Part shown: one piece after another, positions 51,450-60,759 of the stretch | Layout: every line of letters starts with the position of its first letter | Numbering within the stretch: the stretch's first letter is position 1 | Assembly (NCBI RefSeq): GCF_024362695.1 | Contig: NC_065426.1 | Span: 2,852,001 to 2,916,000 of the forward strand | Length of the DNA stretch: 64,000 nucleotides | Direction of reading: 5' to 3' | Origin: Pectinophora gossypiella | Lineage: Eukaryota; Arthropoda; Insecta; Lepidoptera; Gelechiidae | Notes under the pieces: model-generated | The model's database searches: none | What the model saw: only the letters and a program-made list of their open reading frames with translations | Told to the model about the DNA's origin: nothing | Translations under genes and position numbers: made by a program

Positions 51450-51645
51450 AATCTACGTATAGAACGGCAACTCTCCGCTCCCCACCAGCGTCTGAGCTTA
51501 CCTCAGCCCCCCTCGAACATAGTTTAGACTTCAACCGTATGGTGTCAGGCATCATACACACAGATGCGCGTCTACGATAATGTCAATGTGTAGTGTCTGT
51601 GTAATAAGCTTGTTTGTATGAAGCGTCCGGGGTGTGCTAAAATAT
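51450..51645. repeat. Dispersed repeat W, long copy
   Basis: CGTATAGAACGGCAACTCTC, CCCCACCAGCGTCTGAGCTT, CAATGTGTAGTGTCTGTGTA. Closest to 16725-16960 but without the long C-run. Confidence 0.6.
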
Positions 51646-51999
51646 TACAAAATTTAACTATTTTTGTATTTAAAATATTGTTTTGTAAACATGGCGATAG
51701 ACGTCTATTTGGTTGGTCTGTCGATGGGTTGTACTGTTGGCGTGATACTATGTCATTGGAGTTCAAGTCACGTCTTGAAGGTGAGAGCTGGTCTCTGCGT
51801 GACGTGGCGCCGAATGTCCTACTGTAGCATGAACTGTGTTGTGAAGTAGATCAGTGTGTGTCGATATGTTTCTTTAAATTGATCTACTGAGTCATGTAGG
51901 GAAGTACTTATATTTTTCAACATTTTTTATTATTATTTTATTTTATTTTTTTGCACTGTCTATCCCGCTACATTTTTCATTAAATTCATAATATCCTAT
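51646..51999. other. Nothing recognised
   Basis: Two overlapping frames of about 60 codons (51618-51849) have no recognisable domain. Confidence 0.35.
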
Positions 52000-52137
52000 A
52001 CCTAAAGGTTGCCTGGAAGAGATTGCTACCTTAGCAATAAGGCCGCCTGTTGTACTACCAATTTAATTATAATACTAATGTATTTTTAATGTGATTCAAG
52101 TGCAATAAAGAGTTTTTGTATTGTATTGTAGGGACAT
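52000..52137 (+). mobile_element. LINE 3' UTR fragment
   Basis: GGAAGAGATTGCTACCTTAG, CAATAAGGCCGCCTGTTGTA, GTGCAATAAAGAGTTTTTGT and a GTATTGTATTGTA tail. Related to 16180-16275. Confidence 0.6.
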
Positions 52138-52202
52138 AACTCACTAAGACCCCATGGTCACTTGGCTTGCGACAGTCGCCAAAAAATGAGGGAGTTTGCA
52201 GG

Positions 52203-52383
52203 GTACATACATACATAAACTCACGCATATTTCCCACCGGGGTAAGCAGAGACTATAGAATTCCATGCTTCGATCCTGACACACTTCTCTTGCTTTCTCC
52301 ACATTCATCAATCGCTTCATACACGCACGCCGGTTCAGAGTAGATCGTATCAAACCTTTTTTAAGGACATCTCCGATTTGACA
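52203..52383 (-). pseudogene. LINE L2 3' end with readable C-terminus
   Basis: In reverse the frame gives IRSTLNRRACMKRLMNVEKA, then REVCQDRS. It then shifts, so the W-NSIVSAY end is out of frame, and continues with GGTGGGAAATATGCGTGAG and ATGTATGT. LINE reverse-transcriptase C-terminus, 5'-truncated. Confidence 0.65.
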
Positions 52384-52503
52384 GGTCAGGTTTTTTACAG
52401 AAGCGACCGCCTGTCTATTTTAGGGGCCTTTGGGGGCTCGATAGTAACCCTGATGGTTGATGGGGTTGGTAATCCACCTGACAACCCACACGACAGAAGA
52501 AGT
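52384..52503 (+). mobile_element. F scrap and SINE B fragment
   Basis: 52384-52417 holds a reversed F piece (CAGAAGCGACCGCCTGTCT). 52418-52503 is a B tail (GGGGCCTTTGGGGGCTCGAT to CACACGACAGAAGAAG). Confidence 0.55.
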
Positions 52504-52559
52504 AATTGATCTTATCCATGTTATAATTTCAATACCGATCCAAGCTGCAAGTAATTCAA

Positions 52560-52890
52560 ATTCTAAATTCAAATTCAAAAATATCTTTATTCAGTAGGTA
52601 ACATAGAATAGAATAGAAAAAGTTTATTATAAAAGGACGCCACACACAAAAAACATCATATCAAATTTCTACTAAAACAATTACAAAAAAACAAGACGGA
52701 TGTTTGTCGAAATGATCATAAGGTGGCGGTGGACGTCCTGAGATAAAAGGACCTCACTCAGCACAAGTCGCGGCGTGAACCACGATACTGATATTATGTG
52801 GACCCTGTTTAGCCACAGTTACACTTTGAATCGTCAATTTTTACATACCGAACGTCTCATCCGCCTAAAACTACCGCATAAATCTTCAAG
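52560..52890 (-). mobile_element. LINE tail Z interrupted by repeat Y
   Basis: AATTCAAAAATATCTTTATT then GTAGGTAACATAG, then repeat Y (about 52606-52815, GGACGCCACACACAAAAAAC to GTGGACCCTG), then Z resumes with GTTACACTTTGAATCGTCAA. BEL broke a different Z copy within a few bases of the same position. Confidence 0.6.
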
Positions 52891-53393
52891 TGATTTGTAT
52901 TTCAGCCTCAGCCTCTAATAAGGTCTAAAGTTGCAGAATATTCCTATCAAATGCTTTTATAGCAATTACATGCGCTCAAGTGCCTAATTATCTCCCGACT
53001 ACTGTACACTACATCGAGCAACCCATTCAAACGGGATTCTCTCTAATTTCCACATTCGTAGCAACTTTGAAACCTTCCGCGGTGCATCCTTTACAAATCT
53101 TCCGTCTCCCTCGCACGCTCAAATTACCCAAAGTATGAAAGAGATGGCTAGTCATAATCTGTCAACAAGTGCATGCTAATTGCACACTCGTCGCAGCGAG
53201 CTGAATGCATTCGTTAATTAGACGGTGTATTAGTGATTTGAGTGCGTTCCCGGAGCGAGAGATGTTTTTTTGAATGAGGTACTTTCCAAGCTACGTTCTC
53301 CAAATAAAAATATAGATGGCCCTGTTCAGATTTAACGTGATATTAATCGGGATATATAATTACTCAAAAAGTAATCTAATGGTTGAGGCATAT
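52891..53393. other. Low-repeat stretch, nothing recognised
   Basis: Mixed composition, no match to the window's repeats, no coding domain. Possibly unique host DNA. Confidence 0.4.
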
Positions 53394-53586
53394 ACATGGT
53401 GTTATTGACATCGTAACGAATACTGAGGGGAATTTTTCGTCGGAAAATTCATGTACTTTTTGTTTAAGTATTTAAATTATTTTCAATTCTACTTTTGCGA
53501 CGGAAAATTCCATTTTATATTAACTCAGAATCATGGGCTCAATCATCCCTCAAAGTTTTCGTTACGATGTCACTAATAGCCTGGAT
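53394..53586. mobile_element. Palindromic element R, internally deleted
   Basis: Left end GGTGTTATTGACATCGTAAC and GAATTTTTCGTCGGAAAATT; right arm GCGACGGAAAATTCC, TTAACTCAGAATCATGGGCT; right end GATGTCACTAATAGCCTGGA. Part of the left arm is missing. Confidence 0.65.
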
Positions 53587-53605
53587 AAAAATAATTGTTG
53601 CTTGT

Positions 53606-53682
53606 TAATTGTTTTCTATTACTTACTTTTGTTTATTCTACTTTTTAATTGTTTTCTATTACTTACTTTTGTTTATTCTAAA
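53606..53682. repeat. 40-bp tandem duplication
   Basis: TTAATTGTTTTCTATTACTT and the following TTTTGTTTATTCTA occur at 53606 and 53646, identical over about 35 bp. Confidence 0.75.
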
Positions 53683-53937
53683 TTGTACATTAATATGTTA
53701 TAATAGTACTGTTATGAAAGGCTAGCTCGCCGGTTTATTATATATTTATATATAAAAAAAAGTGTAACTTCCTGGTTACTATCTATAAACTATGATGAAG
53801 TTGAATTACTTCTACAAACCTTGGTTTGACTCATCCAATGCAGTGGCTAGTGTATTTCATACCTTTCCGATCCCAAGTCCATACACGACGTAGGGCTGCA
53901 TTGGTAACTTAAATCGCCCCTCCGCGCACATGCATTC
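53683..53937. other. Nothing recognised
   Basis: No supportable feature. Confidence 0.35.
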
Positions 53938-54062
53938 GCTCACACACACTCACAGACACACACACATACACACACGCACTCATGTTAACACAAACACACA
54001 CACTCGCACACACACATATATACACACCCACACACAAACATACACACACACTTACTCACACT
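53938..54062. repeat. Interrupted (CA)n microsatellite
   Basis: CACACACTCACAGACACACA and similar words continue for about 120 bp, just left of the Ty3-type LTR. Confidence 0.85.
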
Positions 54063-54103
54063 TACTTTAATATTTTACTTAAACTCTGATTTTTTTTATT
54101 AAT

Positions 54104-54428
54104 TGTTAGGTTTTCTGTAATTTTGTGCGAATTTGTGTTGCCTTCATATGGCAACACTAGGAGAAAGGGTATAAAAAGGCGTGTTTGTCTTTCATTGGGG
54201 CTTTTTTTGATTCGAGCACGCATCGAAGGCAGACGTACCATTTTGAACACGTGTACACTTGTGTTTGAGCACGCGTGCGTTTTGGAAATTTAGAGTAAGT
54301 AACCAATATACTTATTATTTATTATTTCAATGGTTGTTTTATTTATAGAGCATGTACCTGAGGCAGCTTTATGTATATCCAGGTATCCGTATGTTAGTTA
54401 ATGATCATGTTACCGTGGTCTTATTACA
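54104..54428 (+). repeat. Ty3-type 5' LTR
   Basis: TGTTAGGTTTTCTG to GTGGTCTTATTACA. A TATA box, TATAAAAAGG, lies at about 54170 and TTTCATTGGGG about 25 bp downstream may contain the start site. Confidence 0.92.
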
Positions 54429-54430
54429 TT

Positions 54431-54443
54431 TCAGAAGTGGGAT
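54431..54443 (+). promoter_or_regulatory. Primer-binding site, probable
   Basis: TCAGAAGTGGGAT lies two bases after the LTR. From memory it is complementary to the 3' part of an insect tRNA-Leu but lacks the TGG that would pair with CCA. The assignment needs a tRNA comparison. Confidence 0.45.
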
Positions 54444-54615
54444 CGTATCCATATGTGTTAATCAGGATACACCGTTTTTGAGATATTTTACTTTGGAAAT
54501 ATATCTGTATAAATATATACATATAGGGTTGTCTGAAGAATATTTACATGTTCCAATGTTTTCGAGTTCCAGATTATGCCTCTTGAAGACGAGATCGTTC
54601 CACGAAGACGACTGA

Positions 54616-54890
54616 CGAGACGAGCCGAGCCGAGCCGAGCCGAGCCGAGCCGAGCCGAGCCGAGACGAGCCGAGACGAGCCGAGACGAGCCGAGCCGAGC
54701 CGAGACGAGCCGAGACGAGCCGAGATGAGCCGAGACGAGCCGAGACGAGCCGAGCCGAGCCGAGACGAGCCGAGACGAGCCGAAACGAGCCGAGACGAGC
54801 CGAGCCGAGCCGAGCCGAGCCGAGCCGAGCCGAGCCGAGCCGAGCCGAGCCGAGCCGAGCCGAGCCGAGCCGATACAAGCCGGGAGCGCA
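54616..54890 (+). repeat. GAGCC/GAGAC pentanucleotide array
   Basis: About 50 units of CGAGC or CGAGA type. The arrangement at 54661-54720 nearly repeats at 54721-54780, a 60-bp higher-order period, before decaying. A partial duplication around CGATACAAGCCGGGAGCG follows at 54871-54925. With a 5-bp unit every forward frame encodes the same cycle (R-A-E-P-S) and every reverse frame another (G-S-A-R-L), so all six stay open. The long frames on both strands here are a consequence, not evidence of genes. Confidence 0.9.
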
Positions 54891-55129
54891 GCCGAGCCGA
54901 GCCGATACAAGCCGGGAGCGCAGCCGGAGAGAGAGCCGGGAGTGCAGCCGGAGAGAGACGTCGCTTCACGCGTCGGCACAACGAGCGACACAGCCAACGA
55001 CGTCGCGGCGAAGGGCAGGAGGTGCGACGTTCGTCGGCAGCTAAGGGAATAGAAAGGTCAGATAGCCCTACATTTTCATCTATAGATGTTCTTAATATTG
55101 TTGAATCATTAGTTAACTTAAGATCTTAA
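54725..55129 (+). pseudogene. Leader frame of the Ty3-type element
   Basis: 134 codons. The first half is the pentapeptide repeat; the rest is arginine-rich (RRRFTRRHNERHSQ) and then DVLNIVESLVNL before the stop. It may be an N-terminal Gag extension, but I see no Gag motif in it. It ends 52 bp before the recognised Gag frame. Confidence 0.35.
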
Positions 55130-55181
55130 CCTAATCCGAAAGCAGTCGCCACATCACATCCTTCCAGTAGTATTATGAACC

Positions 55182-55626
55182 ATGTTACCCGAATTTGGAC
55201 CCTCATCGAAAAGTCAAAAGATTGATACTTGGTTAAAGAAAGTTAATGAGTGTGCCACTGTTTACGGATGGGATGAGAACAACCGTTATCCACTTCGCAA
55301 TGCAGAAACTGCAGGAGTTGGCCAGAGTTTGGTATGAAAGCTTCAATTCTATTTTGTACAGCTAGGCAGAATGGCAGCAAAAGTGGTTAGACGCATTTCC
55401 TTTTGAACATGATTATGGCCAATCCCTGGAGGATACGCTTAGGCGAAAGAGTAGGTTTGGTGAACCGCTAGAGGTTTATTATTATGAAGAATTAGCCATC
55501 GTGAACCGGTGTGACATCGAAGGGAAACGAGCCGTGGACTGCATTATCCACGGATTAAGTGACAAGACAATTAGATCCAGCGATAAGCGTTACGATGTAC
55601 GCAGCCTGATCAACTCCATTTTCTGA
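55182..55626 (+). pseudogene. Ty3-type Gag, frameshifted
   Basis: From the ATG at 55182 one frame reads to about 55280 (KIDTWLKKVNECATVYGW). The reading then continues in another frame (IHFAMQKLQELARVWYESFN) with an in-frame TAG at 55363-55365 where the family usually has tryptophan. A Gag-type block follows (EWQQKWLDAFPF, then AVDCIIHGLSDKTI), to TGA at 55624-55626. This is the capsid region of a Ty3/gypsy Gag, broken by one frameshift and one stop. Confidence 0.65.
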
Positions 55627-55713
55627 TGAGTAATAAGGAGAACCAACCGCCGCCCGATCGCTTTCATTTTAATAAAACAAAGTAGTCGACTGAATCCACA
55701 GCGGGAAGTAATA

Positions 55714-56417
55714 ATGACAATAGGGATAAATCAGTTAAGACTTCAAAAAAAAAATTCAAGTTACAAATTATTTTGTTTTAACTGTAGGGAAAAAGGTTAC
55801 CCGTATCTTAAATGCCCCAAACCTCTGGTCCAATGTACAGGATGTCGTAGGTTCGGTCATAAAATGGAAACTTGCAGTCCCTTTTTTTTTGAAAACCGTG
55901 ATAATCTAGGTAACATTCCTAAAATCATGCGCATACTTACCTCTAAGTCGGGCTCAAAATATTTCAATACAGTTAGGGTAAATGACACCTCTATGATATC
56001 GTTTATAGATTTCGGTAGCGAAGTTTCGCTCATAAAACAAACAACGACACTGATTTTGGGGTAGACTTGTGATCAACCCCCGACTCCACTAAAAGTTTTG
56101 GTAGTGATTTTATTTTGTCCATGGGCAGGACACAGGTTAATTTATGCATCGACGGTGTTAGTGCGGATGTTTTGTGTCACGTGGTTGACAGTAATCTGCT
56201 CAATTGTCCGATATTAGTAGGACAGTCCTTCACCGAACAGAAGCAGGTGCTGGTATTCAAGAATGCCAACGAATTGAGGTTTTATTATGATGATGAATTC
56301 CCTTTTGCTAACGGTGGTAGTGGTGATACTGCGAGTGTAAAGGTCGTCTCCGCTTCATGCGCAAGATTGAGTGGAGAGGCGATTATCAGAGCTCGTACTG
56401 ATGTTGTGATTAATTGA
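55714..56417 (+). pseudogene. Ty3-type nucleocapsid and protease region, broken
   Basis: 55714-56064 has two knuckle-like motifs: CFNCREKGYPYLKC, where the expected histidine is tyrosine, and CTGCRRFGHKMETC, complete. The protease start reads SFIDFGSEVSLIK, with DFG where DTG or DSG is expected. A stop at 56062-56064 ends the frame. A second frame to TGA at 56415-56417 carries the rest of the protease (ILVGQSF, VLVFKNANEL). Two replaced key residues and one break make a working product unlikely. Confidence 0.65.
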
Positions 56418-56673
56418 TATGTTAGGCTTAGCGGAAGAGTCGTGGGGAAGCCAAACCGAGAATTCACGATAGCCGGCGGGTTATACAAAGTAGAGGAAGG
56501 TCAGCTCTTTGTTCATATTACCCCATTGTCAGCTTTTGTTATATTGATGAAGGTGATATTATAGGTAGATGAAATAGAGTTCAGATTGTCAATCATATTT
56601 GTACATCACCCACAGACCTCGTTGGCGAGCATTTAGGTATAGAACCTAAAGATGTTAACTTTAGCAAAAACGC

Positions 56674-57315
56674 TTGAAGAGCCACATAAACGACGTCTAT
56701 TTTAACATTTTGAACGAATACAAGCATTGCTTCGCGCAATCATTAGAGGAGTTGGGATGTACAAATATGACTGAAATGAAAATTGAATTGAATATTGAGC
56801 GTCCTGTGGTTTACCGGCCTTACATATTGTCGCACAAGGAACGACAACAAGTAAGAGAAATGGTTGGTGAGATGATGAATGCGGGGATTGTACGAGAAAT
56901 TGTATCGGAATATGCGAGTCCAATTATGTTGGTTCGTAAGAAGGACGGTAAACAAAGGCTCTGTGTTGGTTATAGGTTTCTGAATTCAATGACAGTTAAG
57001 ATAAGGTACCTGATGGCAGTGATTGAAGACGAGATTGCTCGATTAGTGGGGCAGGCCTACTTTATAACTTTGGATCTGGCATCTGGATACTACCAGGTGC
57101 CTATTGCAGAAGAATCGAAACCCTTAACTTCCTTTATCACCCCAGACGACCAATATGAATTTAATCGTATGCCGTTTGGGTTGGCTAACGAACCAGCTGT
57201 ATTTCAAAGGCTGATGAATAAGGTATTGGTTTCCGCTAGGTTCTCAGAAGCTACTGCTTACATCGATGACGTATTAACTTACGAAAAGGATGTAGAAGAG
57301 TGTTTGGATAGGTAA
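56674..57315 (+). pseudogene. Ty3-type reverse transcriptase fragment
   Basis: 213 residues, open. PIMLVRKKDGKQRLCVGYRF (usual CVDYR has glycine here), FITLDLASGYYQVPIAEESK with the first catalytic aspartate, RMPFGLANEPAVFQRLMNKV, and YIDDVLTYEKDV with the YxDD pair. The frame opens with TTG, not ATG, and stops at 57313-57315 inside the polymerase thumb region. The palm looks chemically complete; the protein is not. Confidence 0.85.
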
Positions 57316-58119
57316 GAAAGGGTTTTACAGTTGATAGAAAAGGCAAGCCTAACTCTGAATTTGGCAAAATGTAATTTCTTACAGCAGAATTATTAACTAT
57401 TTGGGTTATGATATTAGCGCTACTAGGGTGCGGCCGGCTGACAAAAAGACACAGTCAGTGTTTGATGTTCCTCGTCCCACCAGTCCACATTCCGTCCGCC
57501 AATTTCTGGGACTAGTAGGATATTTTCGGAAAATTTATAAGGAATTACGCGTCTTTATCACATCCGTTGAATAAGTTGCTCAAGAAGGATGTGGAATGGT
57601 GTTGGACTGAGGAACAAGAAGCCGCATTTGTTGATCTCAAGAGTAGTCTGATAGATAGGCCAATCTTAGCCATTTACGACCCGACCGCCGAAACACAGTT
57701 GCACACTGACGCCAGTGAAGTGGGCGTCAGTGGAATATTGATGCAGCGACGTAATGGAAACGACACCTACCATCCCGTAGCGTACTATAGTCGCCAGACA
57801 TCTCCAGAAGAGAAAAGGTTTATAAACTTGAGACTCTTGCTATAGTAAGTTCGCTCAAAAGTTTCGGGTTTATCTTCTGGGTCAGAATTTCAAAATCATG
57901 ACCGATTGTAGTGCGTTGCGCTCCATGCTTTCCAAACGTGATTTGGTTAGACGTATTGCCCGCTGGTGGCTGTTTTTGCTTTTTGAATATCGTGCTGGCA
58001 CGAAAATGTCGCACGTGGACCTTCTATTTCGGAACCCAATTGAGGATCTTAGTTCAATGGAAATTGACGCTGGTCTTTACCCGACGGTTATGTCAATCAA
58101 TGAGGGGGACAGGTTGTAG
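57316..58119 (+). pseudogene. Ty3-type RNase H and connection, frameshifted
   Basis: Pieces in different frames: ERVLQLIEKASLTLNLAKCN, FLGLVGYFRK, then 57567-57845 with LHTDASEVGVSGILMQRRNG (the RNase H aspartate in TDAS) and HPVAYYSRQTSPEEKRF. The end reads MTDCSALRSMLSKRDLV and EYRAGTKMSHVDLLFRNP at 57898-58119. At least three shifts or stops separate the pieces. Confidence 0.7.
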
Positions 58120-58224
58120 ACTCTTCAATTAGGTGATAGTGAACTGGGTCGCATTCGGGAATTTCTTACCACTGATATTGATGCAGATGGGTCAAAGTAC
58201 ATAACAGAAAACTAATTCAAATGA

Positions 58225-58810
58225 GGGCCTATTCCACGTAAACGAAAAGTCGAGGTGCCTTTTCACACCCTGTACATCAATCACCTTGGACCTTTTTGTG
58301 CGATCAAAGAGAGGAAAACTCTTACCTATTGGTAGTCGTAGATGCCTTTACGAAATCTAAATTTATCAGGCCAGTCAGAAATACCAAAAACAGTTACAAC
58401 AACGCGAGAATTAGAAGATATTTTCTATACATTCAGAAACCCAGATCGAATGATTAGCGACCGCAGTACTTGCTTCACATCGTACGTGTTCAAACGTTTT
58501 GCTCGGATAAAGGTATTAGACACGTGTTGAACGCAGTTGCAAGTCCTAGGTCCAATGGACAAGTAGAGCAGTGTAATCGCACGATGTTAGGGTCGTTAAC
58601 TGCGCAAAATCTTAATTTTGACAAGAACGTCTGGGATGACAAGATAGGTAGAGTCCAATGGGGCATGAACAACACCCGTCGGAAGACAACGGGACGGACT
58701 GAGGTAATGTTTGGACTTCAGATGGATGCGGAAATTAATCCTATGTTGAACGAAATAGTATGCGAAACGCAAAATTATACTTTATTGTCAGTTCGGGAAT
58801 CCCTTAAAGA
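58225..58810 (+). pseudogene. Ty3-type integrase core, zinc domain not seen
   Basis: KVEVPFHTLYINHLGPF starts the core only about 30 bp after the end of the preceding KYITEN codons. The HX4H...CX2C domain expected between RNase H and core is not seen, which suggests a deletion. The core then reads, in several frames, VVVDAFTKSKFI (first Asp), RMISDRSTCFTS (second Asp), SPRSNGQVEQCNRTM (Glu), to WDDKIGRVQWGMNN and GRTEVMFGLQ. The frame is ended by a LINE insertion at about 58811. Confidence 0.7.
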
Positions 58811-58880
58811 TGTAAAAATTGACGATTCAAAGTGTAACAATGTTACCTACTGAATAAACATATTTTTGAGTTTGAATTTG
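58811..58880 (+). mobile_element. LINE tail Z inserted in the Ty3-type element
   Basis: TGTAAAAATTGACGATTCAA, TGTTACCTACTGAATAAACA and TTTTTGAGTTTGAATTTG match the reverse of Z at 52560-52890 and at the BEL flanks. The last residues of the apparent integrase frame (58811-58853) are therefore LINE sequence. Confidence 0.7.
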
Positions 58881-59035
58881 TTGGGATTGATGACTACTTC
58901 ATTTAACAAATCGAATGTCACCCTGGATTCACGTTAATGATGATAAAGAAAGTAGTGATGAAGATGACTGATTGTGTCATTATTATATACAATCAAAAGA
59001 AAGTAAGTAGAGGTACTGTTTGTTGGATGAAACTG
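58881..59035 (+). other. Ty3-type 3' region before the hairpin array
   Basis: AT-rich, with short purine words (AAAGAAAGTAGTG, AAAAGAAAGTAAG) but no recognised frame. Confidence 0.4.
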
Positions 59036-59039
59036 TAAG

Positions 59040-59835
59040 ATGTGTATTTAGTAATAGCTTGAGAAGGAGGGCTCATAGCTATTTAGTTAAGGTGACTTTA
59101 AATTTTGTGAGGAGGGTTTGTATACGATGGTTACAAGTGTGAGAAAGAAGGTTCACACTCAATTGCTTTGCAATAGTTCGTGAGAAAGAAGGGTTTGCGA
59201 ACTATTGCCAACTTGAATAGCTTTATAATGTTATGATTATTTTAATTATCGTATATAAGAAGGAAGGGTTTGTATACGATAGTTACAAGTGTGAGAAAGA
59301 AGGTTCACACTCAATTGCTTTGCAATAGTTCGTGAGAAAGAAGGGTTTGCGAACTATTACCAACTTGAATAGCTTTATAATATTATGATTATTTTAATTA
59401 TCGTATATAAGAAGGAAGGGTTTGTATACGATAGTTACAAGTGTGAGAAAGAAGGTTCACACTCAATTGCTTTGCAATAGTTCGTGAGAAAGAAAGGTTT
59501 GCGAACTATTGCCAACTTGAATAGCTTTGTAATATTATGATTATTTTAATTATCGTATATAAGAAGGAAAGGTTTGTATACGATAGTTACAAGTGTGAGA
59601 AAGAAGGTTCACACTCAATTGCTTTGCAATGGTTCGTGAGAAGGAAGGGTTTGCGAACTATTGACAACTTGAGTAGCTTTATATTATGATTATTTTAATT
59701 ATCGTATATAAGAAGGAAGGTTTGTATACGATAATTACAAGTGTGAGAAAGAAGGTTCACACTCAATTGCTTTGCAATGGTTCGTGAGAAGGAAGGGTTT
59801 GCGAACTATTGACAACTTGAATAGCTTTAATGATT
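59040..59835 (+). repeat. Tandem hairpin array, period 152 bp
   Basis: GGTTTGTATACG starts at 59115, 59267, 59419, 59571 and 59719 (periods 152, 152, 152, 148). Each full unit holds three hairpins: ATCGTATA/TATACGAT (8 bp), AGTGTGA/TCACACT (7 bp) and GCAATAGTTCG/CGAACTATTGC (up to 11 bp). All three loops carry a purine word of GAAAGAAGG or GAAGGAAGGG type, two of them followed by GTTTG. An outlying hairpin of the same kind precedes the array at about 59049-59077 (ATAGCTTGAG, AAGGAGGG, CTCATAGCTAT). Confidence 0.85.
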
Positions 59836-60020
59836 AGAAAGAAGAGCTGATGTTTCACCCCGTAAATGTGATTATATGTCGTTGTACTTTTAGATTTTAA
59901 GTGAAGCTTTGTAACTGTTCTCGATGAGTGTGGAATCACTTGGCCCGCCGAATGTTAGGTTTGAACATTAGACGTTTTGTCTACGTGCATGAGGACATGC
60001 ACGACGTCAGGATGGACGAA
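59836..60020 (+). other. Ty3-type region before the 3' LTR
   Basis: Contains GTGCATGAGGACATGCAC (about 59984-60001), a 7-bp perfect stem with an AGGA loop, and an earlier CGAATGTTAGGTTT (about 59949) resembling the LTR start. A clean polypurine tract is not visible; AGGATGGACGAA abuts the LTR. Confidence 0.45.
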
Positions 60021-60344
60021 TGTTAGGTTTTCTGTAATTTTGTGCGAATTTGTGTTGCCTTCATATGGCAACACTAGGAGAAAGGGTATAAAAAGGCGTG
60101 TTTGTCTTTCATTGGGGCTTTTTTGATTCGAGCACGCATCGAAGGCAGACGTACCATTTTGAACACGTGTACACTTGTGTTTGAGCACGCGTGCGTTTTG
60201 GAAATTTAGAGTAAGTAACCAATATACTTATTATTTATTATTTCAATGGTTGTTTTATTTATAGAGCATGTACCTGAGGCAGCTTTATGTATATCCAGGT
60301 ATCCGTATGTTAGTTAATGATCATGTTACCGTGGTCTTATTACA
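60021..60344 (+). repeat. Ty3-type 3' LTR
   Basis: 324 bp, same as 54104-54428 but for one T fewer in the run after GGGGC. The short frame in it (60268-60468) is not a gene. Confidence 0.92.
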
Positions 60345-60348
60345 TAAT

Positions 60349-60737
60349 ATTCTTTTTTTTTCTTTCTTTTCGCGTTTATTGCTCAGTTTGCTAAACATAA
60401 TTATTCTTGCAGAAACATACTCCTTAGTATCCATATTTTTTCTGGAGGTGGAGGCCTGGAGCCTATAGTACAGGGTAACCTAGTTTACGCTCCAGCCTCC
60501 ACAAACATATGTTAAATAAGTCAAAATGTAACTTATTACTATTATGTTGTGGAGGTAATAAACGATTTTTTATTATTATTATTTTTATTATTATTTTATT
60601 TAAAAGTTTTTGGTAATAACAAATGTTCAGGACCTCTGCGATACAGGGTTTCCCTAGTGCGGGGTCCACCAGTAATGTATACATGTTTAAGTTTTTTGAT
60701 AAATAAACATATTCTATTCTATTCTATTCTATTCTAA
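60349..60737 (+). mobile_element. Probable LINE 3' UTR with (TTCTA)n tail
   Basis: Mixed AT-rich sequence. GATACAGGGTTTCCCTAGTG and AATGTATACATGTTTAAG precede GATAAATAAACATATTCTAT and the (TTCTA)n tail (60708-60737). No coding domain remains. Confidence 0.45.
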
Positions 60738-60759
60738 TGAGTCTGAATTGGCTGTCTGA

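Larger units (their letters stand above)
54104..60344 (+). mobile_element. Ty3/gypsy-type LTR retrotransposon, defective
   Basis: 6.24 kb flanked by TAAT at 54100-54103 and 60345-60348, a 4-bp target duplication. LTRs of 325 and 324 bp differ, as far as I can see, by one T in a T-run. Order: LTR, primer-binding site, GAGCC repeat leader, Gag, protease, reverse transcriptase, RNase H, integrase, hairpin array, LTR. That Pol order is Ty3/gypsy. The body has many frameshifts and stops, no visible integrase zinc domain, and a LINE end inserted at 58811. Recent LTRs with a long-broken body imply movement by proteins from another copy. Confidence 0.9.

Noticed and set aside
51094..51561. 155-codon minus-strand frame
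   Set aside because: It crosses a SINE A end, AT-rich DNA and repeat W, and has no domain or conserved motif.
54462..55129. Several long overlapping frames on both strands (up to 169 codons)
   Set aside because: They arise from the 5-bp GAGCC/GAGAC array, which keeps every frame open; not evidence of proteins.
59040..59835. CRISPR-like array
   Set aside because: The regular 152-bp period has no repeat/spacer alternation, the units are near identical throughout, and the context is an LTR element in an animal genome.
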